DNA of 64,000 bases from Chitinophaga solisilvae (lineage in GTDB: Bacteria; Bacteroidota; Bacteroidia; Chitinophagales; Chitinophagaceae): the NCBI RefSeq assembly GCF_009928525.1, contig NZ_JAABOK010000005.1, positions 310,692 through 374,691 on the forward strand, in the 5' to 3' direction. The notes beneath the pieces were generated by a model. That model saw only the letters and a program-made list of their open reading frames with translations, made no database searches and had not been told where the DNA came from. The translations under genes were made by a program, and so were the position numbers. Within the stretch, counting starts at the first letter, position 1. Every line of letters begins with the position of its first letter. Below are positions 25,749 to 33,901 of this stretch, piece by piece.

Positions 25749-28703
25749 TTAGAACTTTTTATCTTCAAAATATCCGATTTTATACATTCTGCTGATTTCC
25801 AGTGTAATAACTCCGTAATCCATCACCGCCCGGCCATGCAAAATATAAAATCCCCCCTTCTGAAAAGGGTATTGCCGCAAACTGTCCGGAAAATGTACCG
25901 TATCCATAAAATTACCGTCACGGTCCAGGAAAGTACCGAAACACATCGGCTCTCCTTTGGAGGTACGCATAAACTTGGTAGTGACCAGATAGCCCAGCGT
26001 TACCACCGGCTGGTTAAGATATTTGCCGAAATCACGTACAGGGATATACGAAGACTGGTCATGCTGCAGTATGGTAAACGGAGAATGCAGCGGAAAGCCC
26101 AGCAGATCTATCTCATCAAAGGCGTCTTCATGCACATGATAGGCCAGCTCCGGCAGCTCGCAGGAAACCGGTGCAGGCTGGAACAGCGACATGGCATGCG
26201 CACCACCGGCATCTTTCTGTTTTACCAGCAGACTGCTTTTCCATAGCAGCTGCTTTTTGGTCAGCCCTGTAAAATTAAAACAGCCGATACGGATCAGTAT
26301 TTCCAGCTGTTCCGCGCCGGGGGATATTCTGCCGGTAAAGTCTTCCAGATGAAGATAGGGGCCGAATGTTTTTCGCTCTTCCAGTATCCGCATGGCCAGC
26401 GTTTCTTCCAGTCCTTCCACATGAATCAGTCCTACATACACTTCTTTTTCCTTTATTTTCGTATAATAGTCACCGTTATTAATGCACGGCGGATGCAGGC
26501 GCACACCGGTTTTGGTCAGCTCCCGGAAATAAAGCTCCCGGTTATAGAAACCTCCGAAATTGTTGATCACCGCCACCATAAATTCCGCCGGGAAATAGGT
26601 TTTAAGATAAAGACTCTGATAACTCTCCACTGCAAAGCTGGCGGAGTGCGCCTTGGAAAAGGAAAAGTTGGCAAAACTGGCAATTTGTCGCCAGACTTCT
26701 ACAGATACATCCAGCGGGCGTTCCAGCCTGGCGCAGTTAATAAAAAAACGCTCCTGTATATTTTCAAAATCTTTGGTGCCCCTGTATTTGCCTGCCATGG
26801 CCCGCCTCAACGAATCGGCATCTGCCAGCTCCATATTGGCGTATTCATGCGCCACCTTAATCACATCTTCCTGGTATACCATGATGCCAAAGGTATCGCT
26901 CAGTAATTTCTTAATAACAGGATGCAGATAAGTCACCGTTTCAGGATGCCGGAAACTGTGTACATACTGTTTCATCATGCCTGACTGCGCTACCCCCGGA
27001 CGTATAATAGAGCTGGCGGCTACCAGCGTCAGGTAATCATCGCAGCGCAGCTTCTGCAGCAGCTGCCGCATGGCCGGCGATTCTATATAGAAACAGCCGA
27101 TAGTATTCACATTCCGCAGGTTCTCCCGGACACGGGTATCTATCATAAAAGCTTTGACATTATGAATATCAATATCCACATGCTGGTTTTCCCGGATAAT
27201 ATCGATGGCATCACGGATATGCCCCAGGCCACGCTGGCTCAGGATATCGAACTTAAACAGCCCGATACGCTCTGCCTGGTACATATCCAGCTGTGCGGTA
27301 CAGTAGCCTTTGGGCGGAATATAGGTAGTGCAGTAATGGTATATGGGTTCATCACTGATAAGTACGCCGCCGGCATGTATACTCAGGTGATTGGGAAATG
27401 AATGTTCCCCCTCCATCAGTTTGCTGAGACGGAATATCTTCCGTTGTATCTCATCTTCAGTCAGCCGGATATCAAATCCGTTTTCCAGTATTTTATCAAT
27501 TTCCTTTTTAGGCAATCCATAGACTTTCCCCATTTCGCGGATGATGGCGTTCGTCTGAAAGGTAGTGACAGTACCGAGTAGCGCCGTATGTTCCTTACCG
27601 TATCTATCAAAAATGTAATCGAATATGCTATCCCGGTCCCGCCAGGAAAAATCTATGTCAAAGTCAGGCGGAGAGCTGCGGTACGGATTCAGAAAACGTT
27701 CAAAGTAGAGGTTCAGTGCTATAGGATCTACATCAGTGATCTTCAGGCAGTAGGCGATGATGGAGTTGGCGCCGCTGCCACGGCCTACATAGAAGAATTC
27801 CTGCTCCTGTGCGAAACGGATAATATCCCAGGAGATAAGAAAGTAGGCTTCAAAATTCTGCTGGGCAACAATCTGCAATTCCTTTTCAATACGTTCCGTA
27901 GCTGCTGTTTGTTCATCAGCGCCATAGCGGTATTTCATACCTTCAAACGCCAGGTCGCGCAACAGTTGCCGGTCTTCTTCCACGCTTCCCAGGAAGTGTT
28001 TTTTATTGCGTGGAATATGCAGCTGCATGTTGGTATGACAGGCTTCCAGCACCCGCAGCGTATTTTCCACGATATGCGGATAGGCTTCAAAATGTGCCAC
28101 CATTTTTGCAGGAGAAATAAATTTTTCATCCGCGTGCGCGATGGTATAAGGTTCCAGCTGGCTGATCAGGATATTCTGATCTATGGCGCGCAGCACACAG
28201 TGCAATTCATAGTGTTCATCATCCTGAAAAGTAACCGGATGCATGATGACCAGTTTATCTTTCAGTGCAAGGGTATCTATGCGGAAAAGTTTATTGATTT
28301 CGCGTGGTTTGATGCCCAGCAGTTCGTGTGGCAGCAGGCTTTCCGGCGTAACTGCATCCCAGGCATAGATGACAAAGGTGTCCGGCAGTACCGGCGCCCT
28401 GTCGGGGAAAGGAATATCCTGCTGCTGATGCGTGGATAGGAACTGATTGATATGATACCACCCCGGCTGATTGCGTGCCAGCAGCAGGTATTTAAAATCG
28501 GATTCATTCCTGCATTCGAGTCCCAATACCGGTTTGATGTCATATCGCCGGCACAGTTCCACAAACTCCCATATATCGGAAGTGATGTTGATGTTCGTCA
28601 GCGCCAGCGTGGTAATGCCCAGCTGATGGGCTGTCTGTACCAGCTGTTCCGCCGGCATGGTGCCGTAGCGCAGGCTGAAAAAAGTTTTGCAGTTCAGATA
28701 CAT
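25749..28703 (-). CDS. Error-prone DNA polymerase, DnaE2-like (short DNA polymerase III alpha)
   Basis: A 984-residue C-family polymerase, shorter than replicative DnaE (about 1,150-1,250). The palm carries PPDFDIDF (residues 345-352; Asp349 and Asp351) and the third catalytic aspartate in FKFDIL (Asp486). The N-terminal PHP domain is present but lacks its metal ligands: residues 1-12 read MYLNCKTFFSLR where H-x-H is expected, and the later TDH motif reads TNI. So it has no PHP exonuclease activity in all likelihood. A SLF segment (AMSLFQ, near residue 860) might touch the clamp. It starts 27 bases after dinB on the same strand, forming a translesion-synthesis operon under the LexA-type operators at 30099-30133. 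Confidence 0.9.
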   Translation of the reverse strand: MYLNCKTFFSLRYGTMPAEQLVQTAHQLGITTLALTNINITSDIWEFVELCRRYDIKPVLGLECRNESDFKYLLLARNQPGWYHINQFLSTHQQQDIPFPDRAPVLPDTFVIYAWDAVTPESLLPHELLGIKPREINKLFRIDTLALKDKLVIMHPVTFQDDEHYELHCVLRAIDQNILISQLEPYTIAHADEKFISPAKMVAHFEAYPHIVENTLRVLEACHTNMQLHIPRNKKHFLGSVEEDRQLLRDLAFEGMKYRYGADEQTAATERIEKELQIVAQQNFEAYFLISWDIIRFAQEQEFFYVGRGSGANSIIAYCLKITDVDPIALNLYFERFLNPYRSSPPDFDIDFSWRDRDSIFDYIFDRYGKEHTALLGTVTTFQTNAIIREMGKVYGLPKKEIDKILENGFDIRLTEDEIQRKIFRLSKLMEGEHSFPNHLSIHAGGVLISDEPIYHYCTTYIPPKGYCTAQLDMYQAERIGLFKFDILSQRGLGHIRDAIDIIRENQHVDIDIHNVKAFMIDTRVRENLRNVNTIGCFYIESPAMRQLLQKLRCDDYLTLVAASSIIRPGVAQSGMMKQYVHSFRHPETVTYLHPVIKKLLSDTFGIMVYQEDVIKVAHEYANMELADADSLRRAMAGKYRGTKDFENIQERFFINCARLERPLDVSVEVWRQIASFANFSFSKAHSASFAVESYQSLYLKTYFPAEFMVAVINNFGGFYNRELYFRELTKTGVRLHPPCINNGDYYTKIKEKEVYVGLIHVEGLEETLAMRILEERKTFGPYLHLEDFTGRISPGAEQLEILIRIGCFNFTGLTKKQLLWKSSLLVKQKDAGGAHAMSLFQPAPVSCELPELAYHVHEDAFDEIDLLGFPLHSPFTILQHDQSSYIPVRDFGKYLNQPVVTLGYLVTTKFMRTSKGEPMCFGTFLDRDGNFMDTVHFPDSLRQYPFQKGGFYILHGRAVMDYGVITLEISRMYKIGYFEDKKF

Positions 28704-28730
28704 GATACACTATTCTCCATTCACAAATGA

Positions 28731-29945
28731 TTATATTTTGAAATAAGGCATGATGTCCTTTGGGGGTACAGGATATTTCTTTTTATCCGGTGGAATAGCG
28801 TTGGTGCCTTTCATGAGAAATTCCGGCCCGAAGCGGTTTTTGATATGGTCTATGGCCTGGTACAGGGAAATCATTTCCTGTGTATCGTCGAACAGGCTGA
28901 TCTGGTAATTTCCCTGTACCAGGTGGCTGAAACGTACGCCTATCAGGCGAACCAGCAGGCGGCGGTCATAAAGTTTCTTAAATAGTTCCTTTACTTTTTC
29001 CAGCAGTATATGATCTGAGCAGGAGTAGGGGATAGACATCTGCCGGGTGGTTGTTTCGAAGTCCGAGTAGCGGATTTTAACGGTGATGCAGCCGGTGAGT
29101 TTGTTTTGCTGCCGCAGTTCGAAGGCAATTTTTTCTGTCATGCGGACCAGTTCCCCGTGCAGGAACTCCATGTCGATGGTGTCTGCCGGAAAGGTACTTT
29201 CAGTGGAGATGGATTTCTGTTCATAGTAGGGGATTACCGGCGAATCGTCGATGCCGTTGGCTTTGCGCCAGAGGGAGATGCCGTTTTTTCCCATCCATGC
29301 TTCCAGGAGGGAGACAGGTACCTCGCTGAGTGTTTTTACGGTTTCCACGCCGCGGCGGCGCAGTTGTGAAGCGGTTTCGCGGCCTACCATCGGAATTTTT
29401 TCCACCGGCATGGGAGCGAGAAAATTTTTCTCTTCGCCGAAGCAGATTTCCAGTTGTCCGTTGGGTTTGGCTTCGTCGGTGGCTACTTTCGACACCATTT
29501 TGTTAGAGGCCAGGCCGAAGGAGATGGGAAGCCCGGATTCCTGCATGATGAATTTTCTCAGTTCTGTGGTCCATTTGAGGGAGCCGAAGAATTTATCCAT
29601 ACCGGAGAGGTCGAGATAGAATTCATCGATAGAAGATTTTTCATACAGCGGCGCGCGGTCGGCGATGATCTCGGTGATTTCGCGGGATTTTTTACTGTAC
29701 AGTTCCATGTCGCCGCTGCGTATGATAGCGTGCGGGCACAGGCGTAGCGCGGTTTTCATGGGCATGGCGGAGTGGATGCCGAATTTACGCGCTTCATAAC
29801 TGCAGGCAGCCACCACAGCGCGGTCGCTGCTGCCGCCTACCAGTAAGGGCTTGCCTTTCAGGCTGTCGTCCTGCTGGCATTCTACAGACACAAAAAAACA
29901 ATCCAGATCAAAATGTGCGATAGCTCGCTGCTGTAACGCAATCAT
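28731..29945 (-). CDS. dinB: DinB/Y-family DNA polymerase (DNA polymerase IV)
   Basis: A 404-residue Y-family polymerase. Catalytic carboxylates are in HFDLDCFFVSVE near the N-terminus and SSIDEFYLDLSG near residues 105-116; the finger segment VVAACSYEARKFGIHSAMP follows the family. Near residue 370 the sequence NYQISLFDD contains QISLF, a good beta-clamp-binding motif, followed by a basic tail. It synthesises across damaged DNA with low fidelity. The start is set at ATG 29945; a longer reading from 30038 adds 31 unrelated residues. It heads an operon with the DnaE2-like gene (27-base gap). Two operator dyads overlap its promoter, indicating damage-inducible control. Confidence 0.93.
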   Translation of the reverse strand: MIALQQRAIAHFDLDCFFVSVECQQDDSLKGKPLLVGGSSDRAVVAACSYEARKFGIHSAMPMKTALRLCPHAIIRSGDMELYSKKSREITEIIADRAPLYEKSSIDEFYLDLSGMDKFFGSLKWTTELRKFIMQESGLPISFGLASNKMVSKVATDEAKPNGQLEICFGEEKNFLAPMPVEKIPMVGRETASQLRRRGVETVKTLSEVPVSLLEAWMGKNGISLWRKANGIDDSPVIPYYEQKSISTESTFPADTIDMEFLHGELVRMTEKIAFELRQQNKLTGCITVKIRYSDFETTTRQMSIPYSCSDHILLEKVKELFKKLYDRRLLVRLIGVRFSHLVQGNYQISLFDDTQEMISLYQAIDHIKNRFGPEFLMKGTNAIPPDKKKYPVPPKDIMPYFKI

Positions 29946-30092
29946 AATATGTTTGTTTACCGTGCAGATGATGCATGAGTATTCGTTTTTTATAATAAAG
30001 CGATAGGCGGATGGCAGACCGGGCATGGAAGGGTCCACTTGGATAGTGATCAGCAGGGCCTGCCAGCCGGAATCACTGTTTGACTTGTTTTA

Positions 30093-30133
30093 CAAAGGTA
30101 CTAATTTACTTAGTAATACTAAAATTATTAGCA
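30093..30133 (-). promoter_or_regulatory. dinB-dnaE promoter with two tandem LexA-type operators
   Basis: The minus-strand -7 box TACCTTTG is at 30100-30093. Two 17-bp dyads follow each other: TACTAA-N5-TTAGTA at 30099-30115 (perfect) and TACTAA-N5-TTAGCA at 30117-30133 (one mismatch). Centres are 18 bp apart. They cover the -7 box and the upstream promoter region. The same 17-bp design is found twice at the promoter of the XRE-S24 gene at 31564, so that protein is the likely ligand. The divergent gene at 30259 could also respond. Confidence 0.78.
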
Positions 30134-30258
30134 AATTTTTATCCCCATTTTCATTTTTCATAACTTTGTTACAACATAACATGCCCGGAAGATGTAGTAT
30201 AGGAGAATGGCGCTGAAGGATTTGTAAAGTGGATTATCATCTCTAAACTATCTTTCCC

Positions 30259-30924
30259 ATGAAACAACCGGATTATCTGAAAGAGTTTTTTTTGCTGGCA
30301 TTGTTACTGCTGCCGATGGCCTACCTGGCAATTATCTGGAATCAACTGCCCGTTACAGTTCCGGCTGGCAATCCACCTGATACTGCTGATTATGTGGATA
30401 GAAGAAATGATTTTCTGTTACTGATGATTTTTCTGTTTGTTACAAACGGGCTGCTGTATGCACTGTTCAGATATCTGCCTAATACAGGGGAAGTGCAGGA
30501 AGATAGTAGTAAAGCAGATGTAAGAGAGTATTTCCGGATCCGTTTTATCATTCATATTTATCTCGCCGTCTTTTCCTGCATTATTATTTTCATGTTTAGT
30601 CAGGCTAAGCCTTTTGCAATGGAACGCTGGGCATTTGCAGGCGTAGGAGCCCTGATCACAGGTATAGGCTTTTATCTCAGAAAGCTGGCGCCCAATCATT
30701 ACGTGGGAGTGCGTACGCCCTGGACGTTACAAAGCAGTGAAATCTGGACAGAAACGCACCATATGGCCGGCACGCTGTGGATTTGCACGGGATTGGCCAT
30801 TATTATCAGCGGCTTTTTCCTGTCGCTGCTGACCGGGGTATTCCTGATTTTTTTCGCTGCGCTGGTATTGGCGGCATTGCCTTATATTTACTCTTTCAGG
30901 TTATACAACAAAGACAAAGGATAA
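30259..30924 (+). CDS. SdpI-family membrane protein
   Basis: A 221-residue integral membrane protein with about six hydrophobic segments: near residues 10-27, 50-70, 92-112, 125-140, and two close to the C-terminus. The segment NHYVGVRTPWTLQSSEIWTE, then THHMAGTLW, is the signature of the SdpI family (DUF1648/SdpI-type), named for immunity to a Bacillus peptide toxin. In Gram-negative bacteria the role is unknown. It is divergent from dinB, with the two operators between them, so regulation by the LexA-like protein is possible but not shown. A bidirectional terminator follows. Confidence 0.85.
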   Translation: MKQPDYLKEFFLLALLLLPMAYLAIIWNQLPVTVPAGNPPDTADYVDRRNDFLLLMIFLFVTNGLLYALFRYLPNTGEVQEDSSKADVREYFRIRFIIHIYLAVFSCIIIFMFSQAKPFAMERWAFAGVGALITGIGFYLRKLAPNHYVGVRTPWTLQSSEIWTETHHMAGTLWICTGLAIIISGFFLSLLTGVFLIFFAALVLAALPYIYSFRLYNKDKG

Positions 30925-30960
30925 CGGACTGAATTATTAAGTGGTCAATCTATAAAAAAG

Positions 30961-30986
30961 AAATGGCGGCTCTTAGGCCGCCATTT
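30961..30986. terminator. Bidirectional terminator between convergent genes
   Basis: AAATGGCGGC (30961-30970) pairs with GCCGCCATTT (30977-30986) across a short loop. A-rich sequence on the left and T-rich on the right make it usable from both directions, for the SdpI-type gene and for the minus-strand gene ending at 31009. Confidence 0.85.
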
Positions 30987-31008
30987 TCTGTTTGAAGAGT
31001 ACGTTATT

Positions 31009-31455
31009 TTAGAACCAGGAGCCGCCGAGCGCTGCGCGGAAAGGCCATGGGGTCAGTACGAATATAAGCAGCAGGGCAATTCCGTAGAAAATTAATGCCA
31101 GCTTGTGTTTCTGGGCGTCGGTAGCCGCCTTTTTTACTTTGGATTTACCGATGTGTACCAGTGCAATGGCAACGATAGCCAGCGTGGCGTGTTCTACTGC
31201 ATAGAAACGCAGTGTTGCGTCTTTCATGGCTGCGCCCATATTGGACATGGCTGCCTGTGCTTTCGGACTGAATACGAAATACAACAGCAGGCCCACCAGC
31301 AACTGAATATCGCAGATGATGGAAAAGAAAAGACCCGCTTTACTATCTGCCGCAGTAAACGGGGTTTTACCTGTAACGCCTTTCAGTGCGCGGATAACCG
31401 CCAAAAGTCCTATCAAAACTACTGCCCACCTGAGGATGGAGTGAAGATGTACCAT
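31009..31455 (-). CDS. Four-helix membrane protein, cytochrome-b-like
   Basis: A 148-residue protein with four hydrophobic helices (about 5-22, 42-62, 83-105 and 120-138). It begins MVHLHSILRWAVVLIGLLAV. The histidines at the ends of helices (HLHS at the N-terminus, VEHA and LVHIG later) and LHSxLRW resemble Bacteroidota proteins labelled as cytochrome B or hypothetical; whether heme is bound is unknown. It is divergent from the XRE-S24 gene, and the intergenic region of about 108 bases contains that gene's operators, which could also affect this promoter. Confidence 0.65.
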   Translation of the reverse strand: MVHLHSILRWAVVLIGLLAVIRALKGVTGKTPFTAADSKAGLFFSIICDIQLLVGLLLYFVFSPKAQAAMSNMGAAMKDATLRFYAVEHATLAIVAIALVHIGKSKVKKAATDAQKHKLALIFYGIALLLIFVLTPWPFRAALGGSWF

Positions 31456-31503
31456 AACAAATTGATTTTACCGGGCAAAAATAAGCGAAGGGACTTGAAT
31501 ATA

Positions 31504-31562
31504 TTTGGTATTTTATAAAATTATTTGCTAATTTTGTTAGCAAGGTACTAAATTATTTAGGT
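31504..31562 (+). promoter_or_regulatory. Autoregulated promoter of the XRE-S24 gene with two LexA-type operators
   Basis: TTTG at 31504-31507, a 21-bp spacer and TAATTTTG at 31529-31536 form a Bacteroidota promoter. TGCTAA-N5-TTAGCA at 31526-31542 (perfect dyad) covers the -7 box. TACTAA-N5-TTAGGT at 31546-31562 lies between the predicted start site and the ATG at 31564. Centres are 20 bp apart. The sequence GGTACTAA, at 31544-31551, is shared with the dinB promoter (30097-30104). Confidence 0.8.
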
Positions 31563-31563
31563 T

Positions 31564-32316
31564 ATGTCCGTAGTATGTCAGAATTTGAAATATCTGCGTA
31601 AGCAAAAAGGCTGGACGCAGCAAGAGTTTGCCGACAAACTGGGTATCAAGCGTTCGTTGCTGGGTGCTTACGAAGAAGAGCGTGCAGAGCCGCGTACGGA
31701 GATCCTGGAACAGGTCAGCGATATGTTCCGGGTTTCCATTGACGATCTGCTCCGGCGTGATCTGGGATCCCAGAAAGACAACTTCCTGGAAAAACGCCGT
31801 CAGCAAAAGCTGGGCAGTTCCCGTCAGGCCATTCAGTTTGTGCCGGTAAAAGCCGCAGCCGGTTACCTGGCAGGCTATAACGATGATGAGTTCATTGAAG
31901 AACTCAATACTTTCACCCTGCCTATGCTGGGCGCAGGAGATTACAGGGCCTTTGAAATAGCCGGAGACTCCATGTTGCCGGTGACTTCCGGCTCCGTTAT
32001 CGTTTGCCATAAAGTAGACGGCTGGGAAGAAATCAAAAACAATGAAACCTACGTTGTAGTCACTTCCCGCGAAGGCATTGTTTTTAAACGCATCCTGAAA
32101 AGTAACCGCTCCAAATCCAAAATCACCCTGGTATCAGACAATACCCAGTTTGACCCTTACCCGGTTGATATGGAAGATGTACTGGAACTCTGGCAATCAG
32201 ACGCTATTATTAGCAAAGCCAGCCAGCAGAGCCGTATGAGCGTCAGCCACCTGGCCGATATGGTCAGCCAGCTCCAGGACCAGGTGAGTATGTTGAAGAA
32301 AAAGATAAAGGACTGA
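31564..32316 (+). CDS. XRE-family LexA-like repressor with S24 peptidase domain
   Basis: A 250-residue regulator. Residues 5-62 form a Cro/C1-type helix-turn-helix (LRKQKGWTQQEFADKLGIKR). A linker follows, then a peptidase S24 domain: the predicted self-cleavage bond is Ala99-Gly100 in VKAAAGYLAGY; Ser136 in IAGDSMLP and Lys175 in IVFKRIL are the catalytic dyad. The C-terminus has a short coiled coil (SQLQDQVSMLKKK), absent from E. coli LexA. The protein would cut itself upon DNA damage with RecA help and release its targets. Operators sit in its own promoter and at dinB-dnaE. It is a LexA analogue in Bacteroidota rather than a canonical LexA (winged helix). Confidence 0.9.
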   Translation: MSVVCQNLKYLRKQKGWTQQEFADKLGIKRSLLGAYEEERAEPRTEILEQVSDMFRVSIDDLLRRDLGSQKDNFLEKRRQQKLGSSRQAIQFVPVKAAAGYLAGYNDDEFIEELNTFTLPMLGAGDYRAFEIAGDSMLPVTSGSVIVCHKVDGWEEIKNNETYVVVTSREGIVFKRILKSNRSKSKITLVSDNTQFDPYPVDMEDVLELWQSDAIISKASQQSRMSVSHLADMVSQLQDQVSMLKKKIKD

Positions 32317-32455
32317 AATGGAAATAATTACGAATTACAAATTGCGAATTACGAATGAAAAGCGAAGAATGAAGCGAATCTCATACCTGATTTCCGCTTC
32401 ATTCTTCGCTTTTCATTCGTAATTCGCAATTTGTAATTCGTAATTATTTCCATTT
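32316..32455. repeat. Large gene-end palindrome P4 (heptamer-array family)
   Basis: The arms 32316-32376 and 32395-32455 are perfect reverse complements (61/61). The first 11 bases of the arm (AAATGGAAATA) are not part of the shared heptamer array, yet they are still mirrored. The heptamers read AATTACG, AATTACA, AATTGCG and AATTACG. The inner stem has AGCGAAGAATGAAGCG. The left arm begins on the last base of the XRE-S24 stop codon; the right arm ends within the -33 TTTG of the rpsU promoter. Confidence 0.9.
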
Positions 32456-32484
32456 TGGATTTAATTAAATTAATCTTATCTTTG
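32454..32484 (+). promoter_or_regulatory. Promoter of rpsU
   Basis: TTTG at 32454-32457, a 19-bp spacer and TATCTTTG at 32477-32484, matching the Bacteroidota consensus closely. The -33 element is shared with the last bases of palindrome P4. Confidence 0.8.
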
Positions 32485-32515
32485 CGTTCCTATTAAAAAA
32501 TAAGAGGCAAAAATT

Positions 32516-32713
32516 ATGTTGATCATTGATTCTAAAGATTGCGAAAACATAGACAAGGCGCTTAAAAAATATAAAAAGAAATTCGAGAAAGCTCGCATTT
32601 TACTGCAGCTGAGATCGCGCCAGTCTTTTACTAAACCATCTGTAAGACGCCGTAACGAGGTGTTAAAGGCTGTATATAAACAACAGCTGGCCAGTGGTAA
32701 ATTAGAAGGTTAA
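32516..32713 (+). CDS. rpsU: 30S ribosomal protein S21
   Basis: A 65-residue bS21, starting MLIIDSKDCENIDKALKKYK and rich in Lys and Arg (RSRQSFTKPSVRRRN), as expected. It binds the small subunit near the anti-Shine-Dalgarno sequence and supports initiation; in Bacteroidota bS21 helps hide the anti-SD, consistent with the weak ribosome binding sites in this window. It has its own consensus promoter and is followed by a hairpin terminator at 32751. Confidence 0.95.
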   Translation: MLIIDSKDCENIDKALKKYKKKFEKARILLQLRSRQSFTKPSVRRRNEVLKAVYKQQLASGKLEG

Positions 32714-32750
32714 TCTTGTATTAGCGAAAGCTAGCACAACTCAAAATATT

Positions 32751-32799
32751 TGATGATTGTAAGGTTATTATATAACTTTACAATCATCAATCTTTTTGC
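32751..32799 (+). terminator. Terminator after rpsU
   Basis: TGATGATTGTAA (32751-32762) pairs with TTACAATCATCA (32779-32790), continued inward by GTTAT/ATAAC, and is followed by TCTTTTTG. The stem overlaps the first in-frame ATG (32753) of the xerC reading frame, which argues for a later xerC start. Confidence 0.72.
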
Positions 32800-32800
32800 G

Positions 32801-33739
32801 TTGAACGAAGAACTATATTCCTTAGCCGGGCGATTCATCTCCAGTATTCAGCTCGAAAAGCGGTATTCAGGTCATACCTGTACAGCCTACCGCAATGATC
32901 TCCTTCAGTTTTTTGATTTTGTTACCGCCACCTACGGCACGGCGCCGGTCGGGGAAATTACGCATGTAATGATCCGCAGCTGGCTGGCGAAGCTCATGGA
33001 AGATGCCATGACAGCCAAAAGCGTGAACAGGAAAATATCTACCCTCAAATCTTTCTTCAAATACTGCATCAGGCAGGAACTGGTAAAGCAGTCGCCAATG
33101 ATGAAAGTAGTAGCGCCTAAAATCAGCCGCCGCCTGCCGGGATTTATCGATGAAAAAGGGATGCAGGCCCTGGAAGATAACCGCAGCCCGGTATCGCTGG
33201 GAACACCGGAAATATTTACGGACGACTTTGAAGGACATACACACCGCCTCATCTTCGAGATTTTTTACCAGACAGGCATACGTTTATCCGAACTGCTTTC
33301 CCTGCAGGAGTTCCGGGTAGATAAGAGTAACCTGAGCATCAAAGTGATGGGGAAAGGAGGGAAGGAGCGTATTATTCCGATCAGCCGGGGACTGAATGAG
33401 CAGATCAGTGCCTATATGGCCATGAAGCGCAGCCACCTGGAAGATTTTGAGCCGGTAGTACTGCTGGTGCATCCGCACAGCGGCCGTCGCCTGTATCCCA
33501 AATATGTATACCTGATGGTGCGCAAGTACCTGACCGAACATCAGATCACTACTTTCAGAAAGAAAAGTCCGCATTTGCTGCGGCATACTTTTGCCACGCA
33601 CCTGACTAATAACGGGGCGGACCTGAAGGCGGTGCAGGAGCTGCTGGGCCACGCCAGTCTTGCTTCCACACAGGTGTATACACATACTACCATTGAGCAG
33701 CTGAAGAAGGTTTATCAGCAGGCGCACCCGAAGGCCTGA
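32801..33739 (+). CDS. xerC: Tyrosine recombinase XerC-like
   Basis: A tyrosine recombinase of about 312 residues. The N-terminal SAM-like domain (YSGHTCTAYRNDLLQFFDF) is followed by the catalytic domain: first Arg in YQTGIRLSELLSL, Lys in MGKGGKERIIP, the HLLRHTFATHLTNNGADLKA box (His and Arg), a second His in LLGHASLASTQVYTH, with the nucleophilic Tyr in the last. It would resolve chromosome dimers at dif with a XerD partner. Start: TTG at 32801 (LNEELYS) is chosen because the ATG at 32753 lies in the rpsU terminator stem and would add 16 unrelated residues. It lacks phage or integron neighbours, so a housekeeping role fits best. Confidence 0.88.
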   Translation: MNEELYSLAGRFISSIQLEKRYSGHTCTAYRNDLLQFFDFVTATYGTAPVGEITHVMIRSWLAKLMEDAMTAKSVNRKISTLKSFFKYCIRQELVKQSPMMKVVAPKISRRLPGFIDEKGMQALEDNRSPVSLGTPEIFTDDFEGHTHRLIFEIFYQTGIRLSELLSLQEFRVDKSNLSIKVMGKGGKERIIPISRGLNEQISAYMAMKRSHLEDFEPVVLLVHPHSGRRLYPKYVYLMVRKYLTEHQITTFRKKSPHLLRHTFATHLTNNGADLKAVQELLGHASLASTQVYTHTTIEQLKKVYQQAHPKA

Positions 33740-33901
33740 CGCTGATTTTTTTCTTTTTAACAAAATATTACGCGCAGTATTATCACAGCATTATAAAAGT
33801 GAGTATATTTAATACAGAAGTTCTTTCACAAAAAGAGAATGCCTATGACCATGGTTTACTCAATAGAACCTAGATTGTTAAATATTTAAAAAATTAGTGC
33901 T

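Noticed and set aside
27588..28439. Plus-strand 283-codon ORF
   Set aside because: Antisense shadow of the DnaE2-like gene; the protein has no family features.
32750..33739. XerC considered as a phage or integron integrase
   Set aside because: No phage or gene-cassette context, and the sequence follows the housekeeping Xer pattern.
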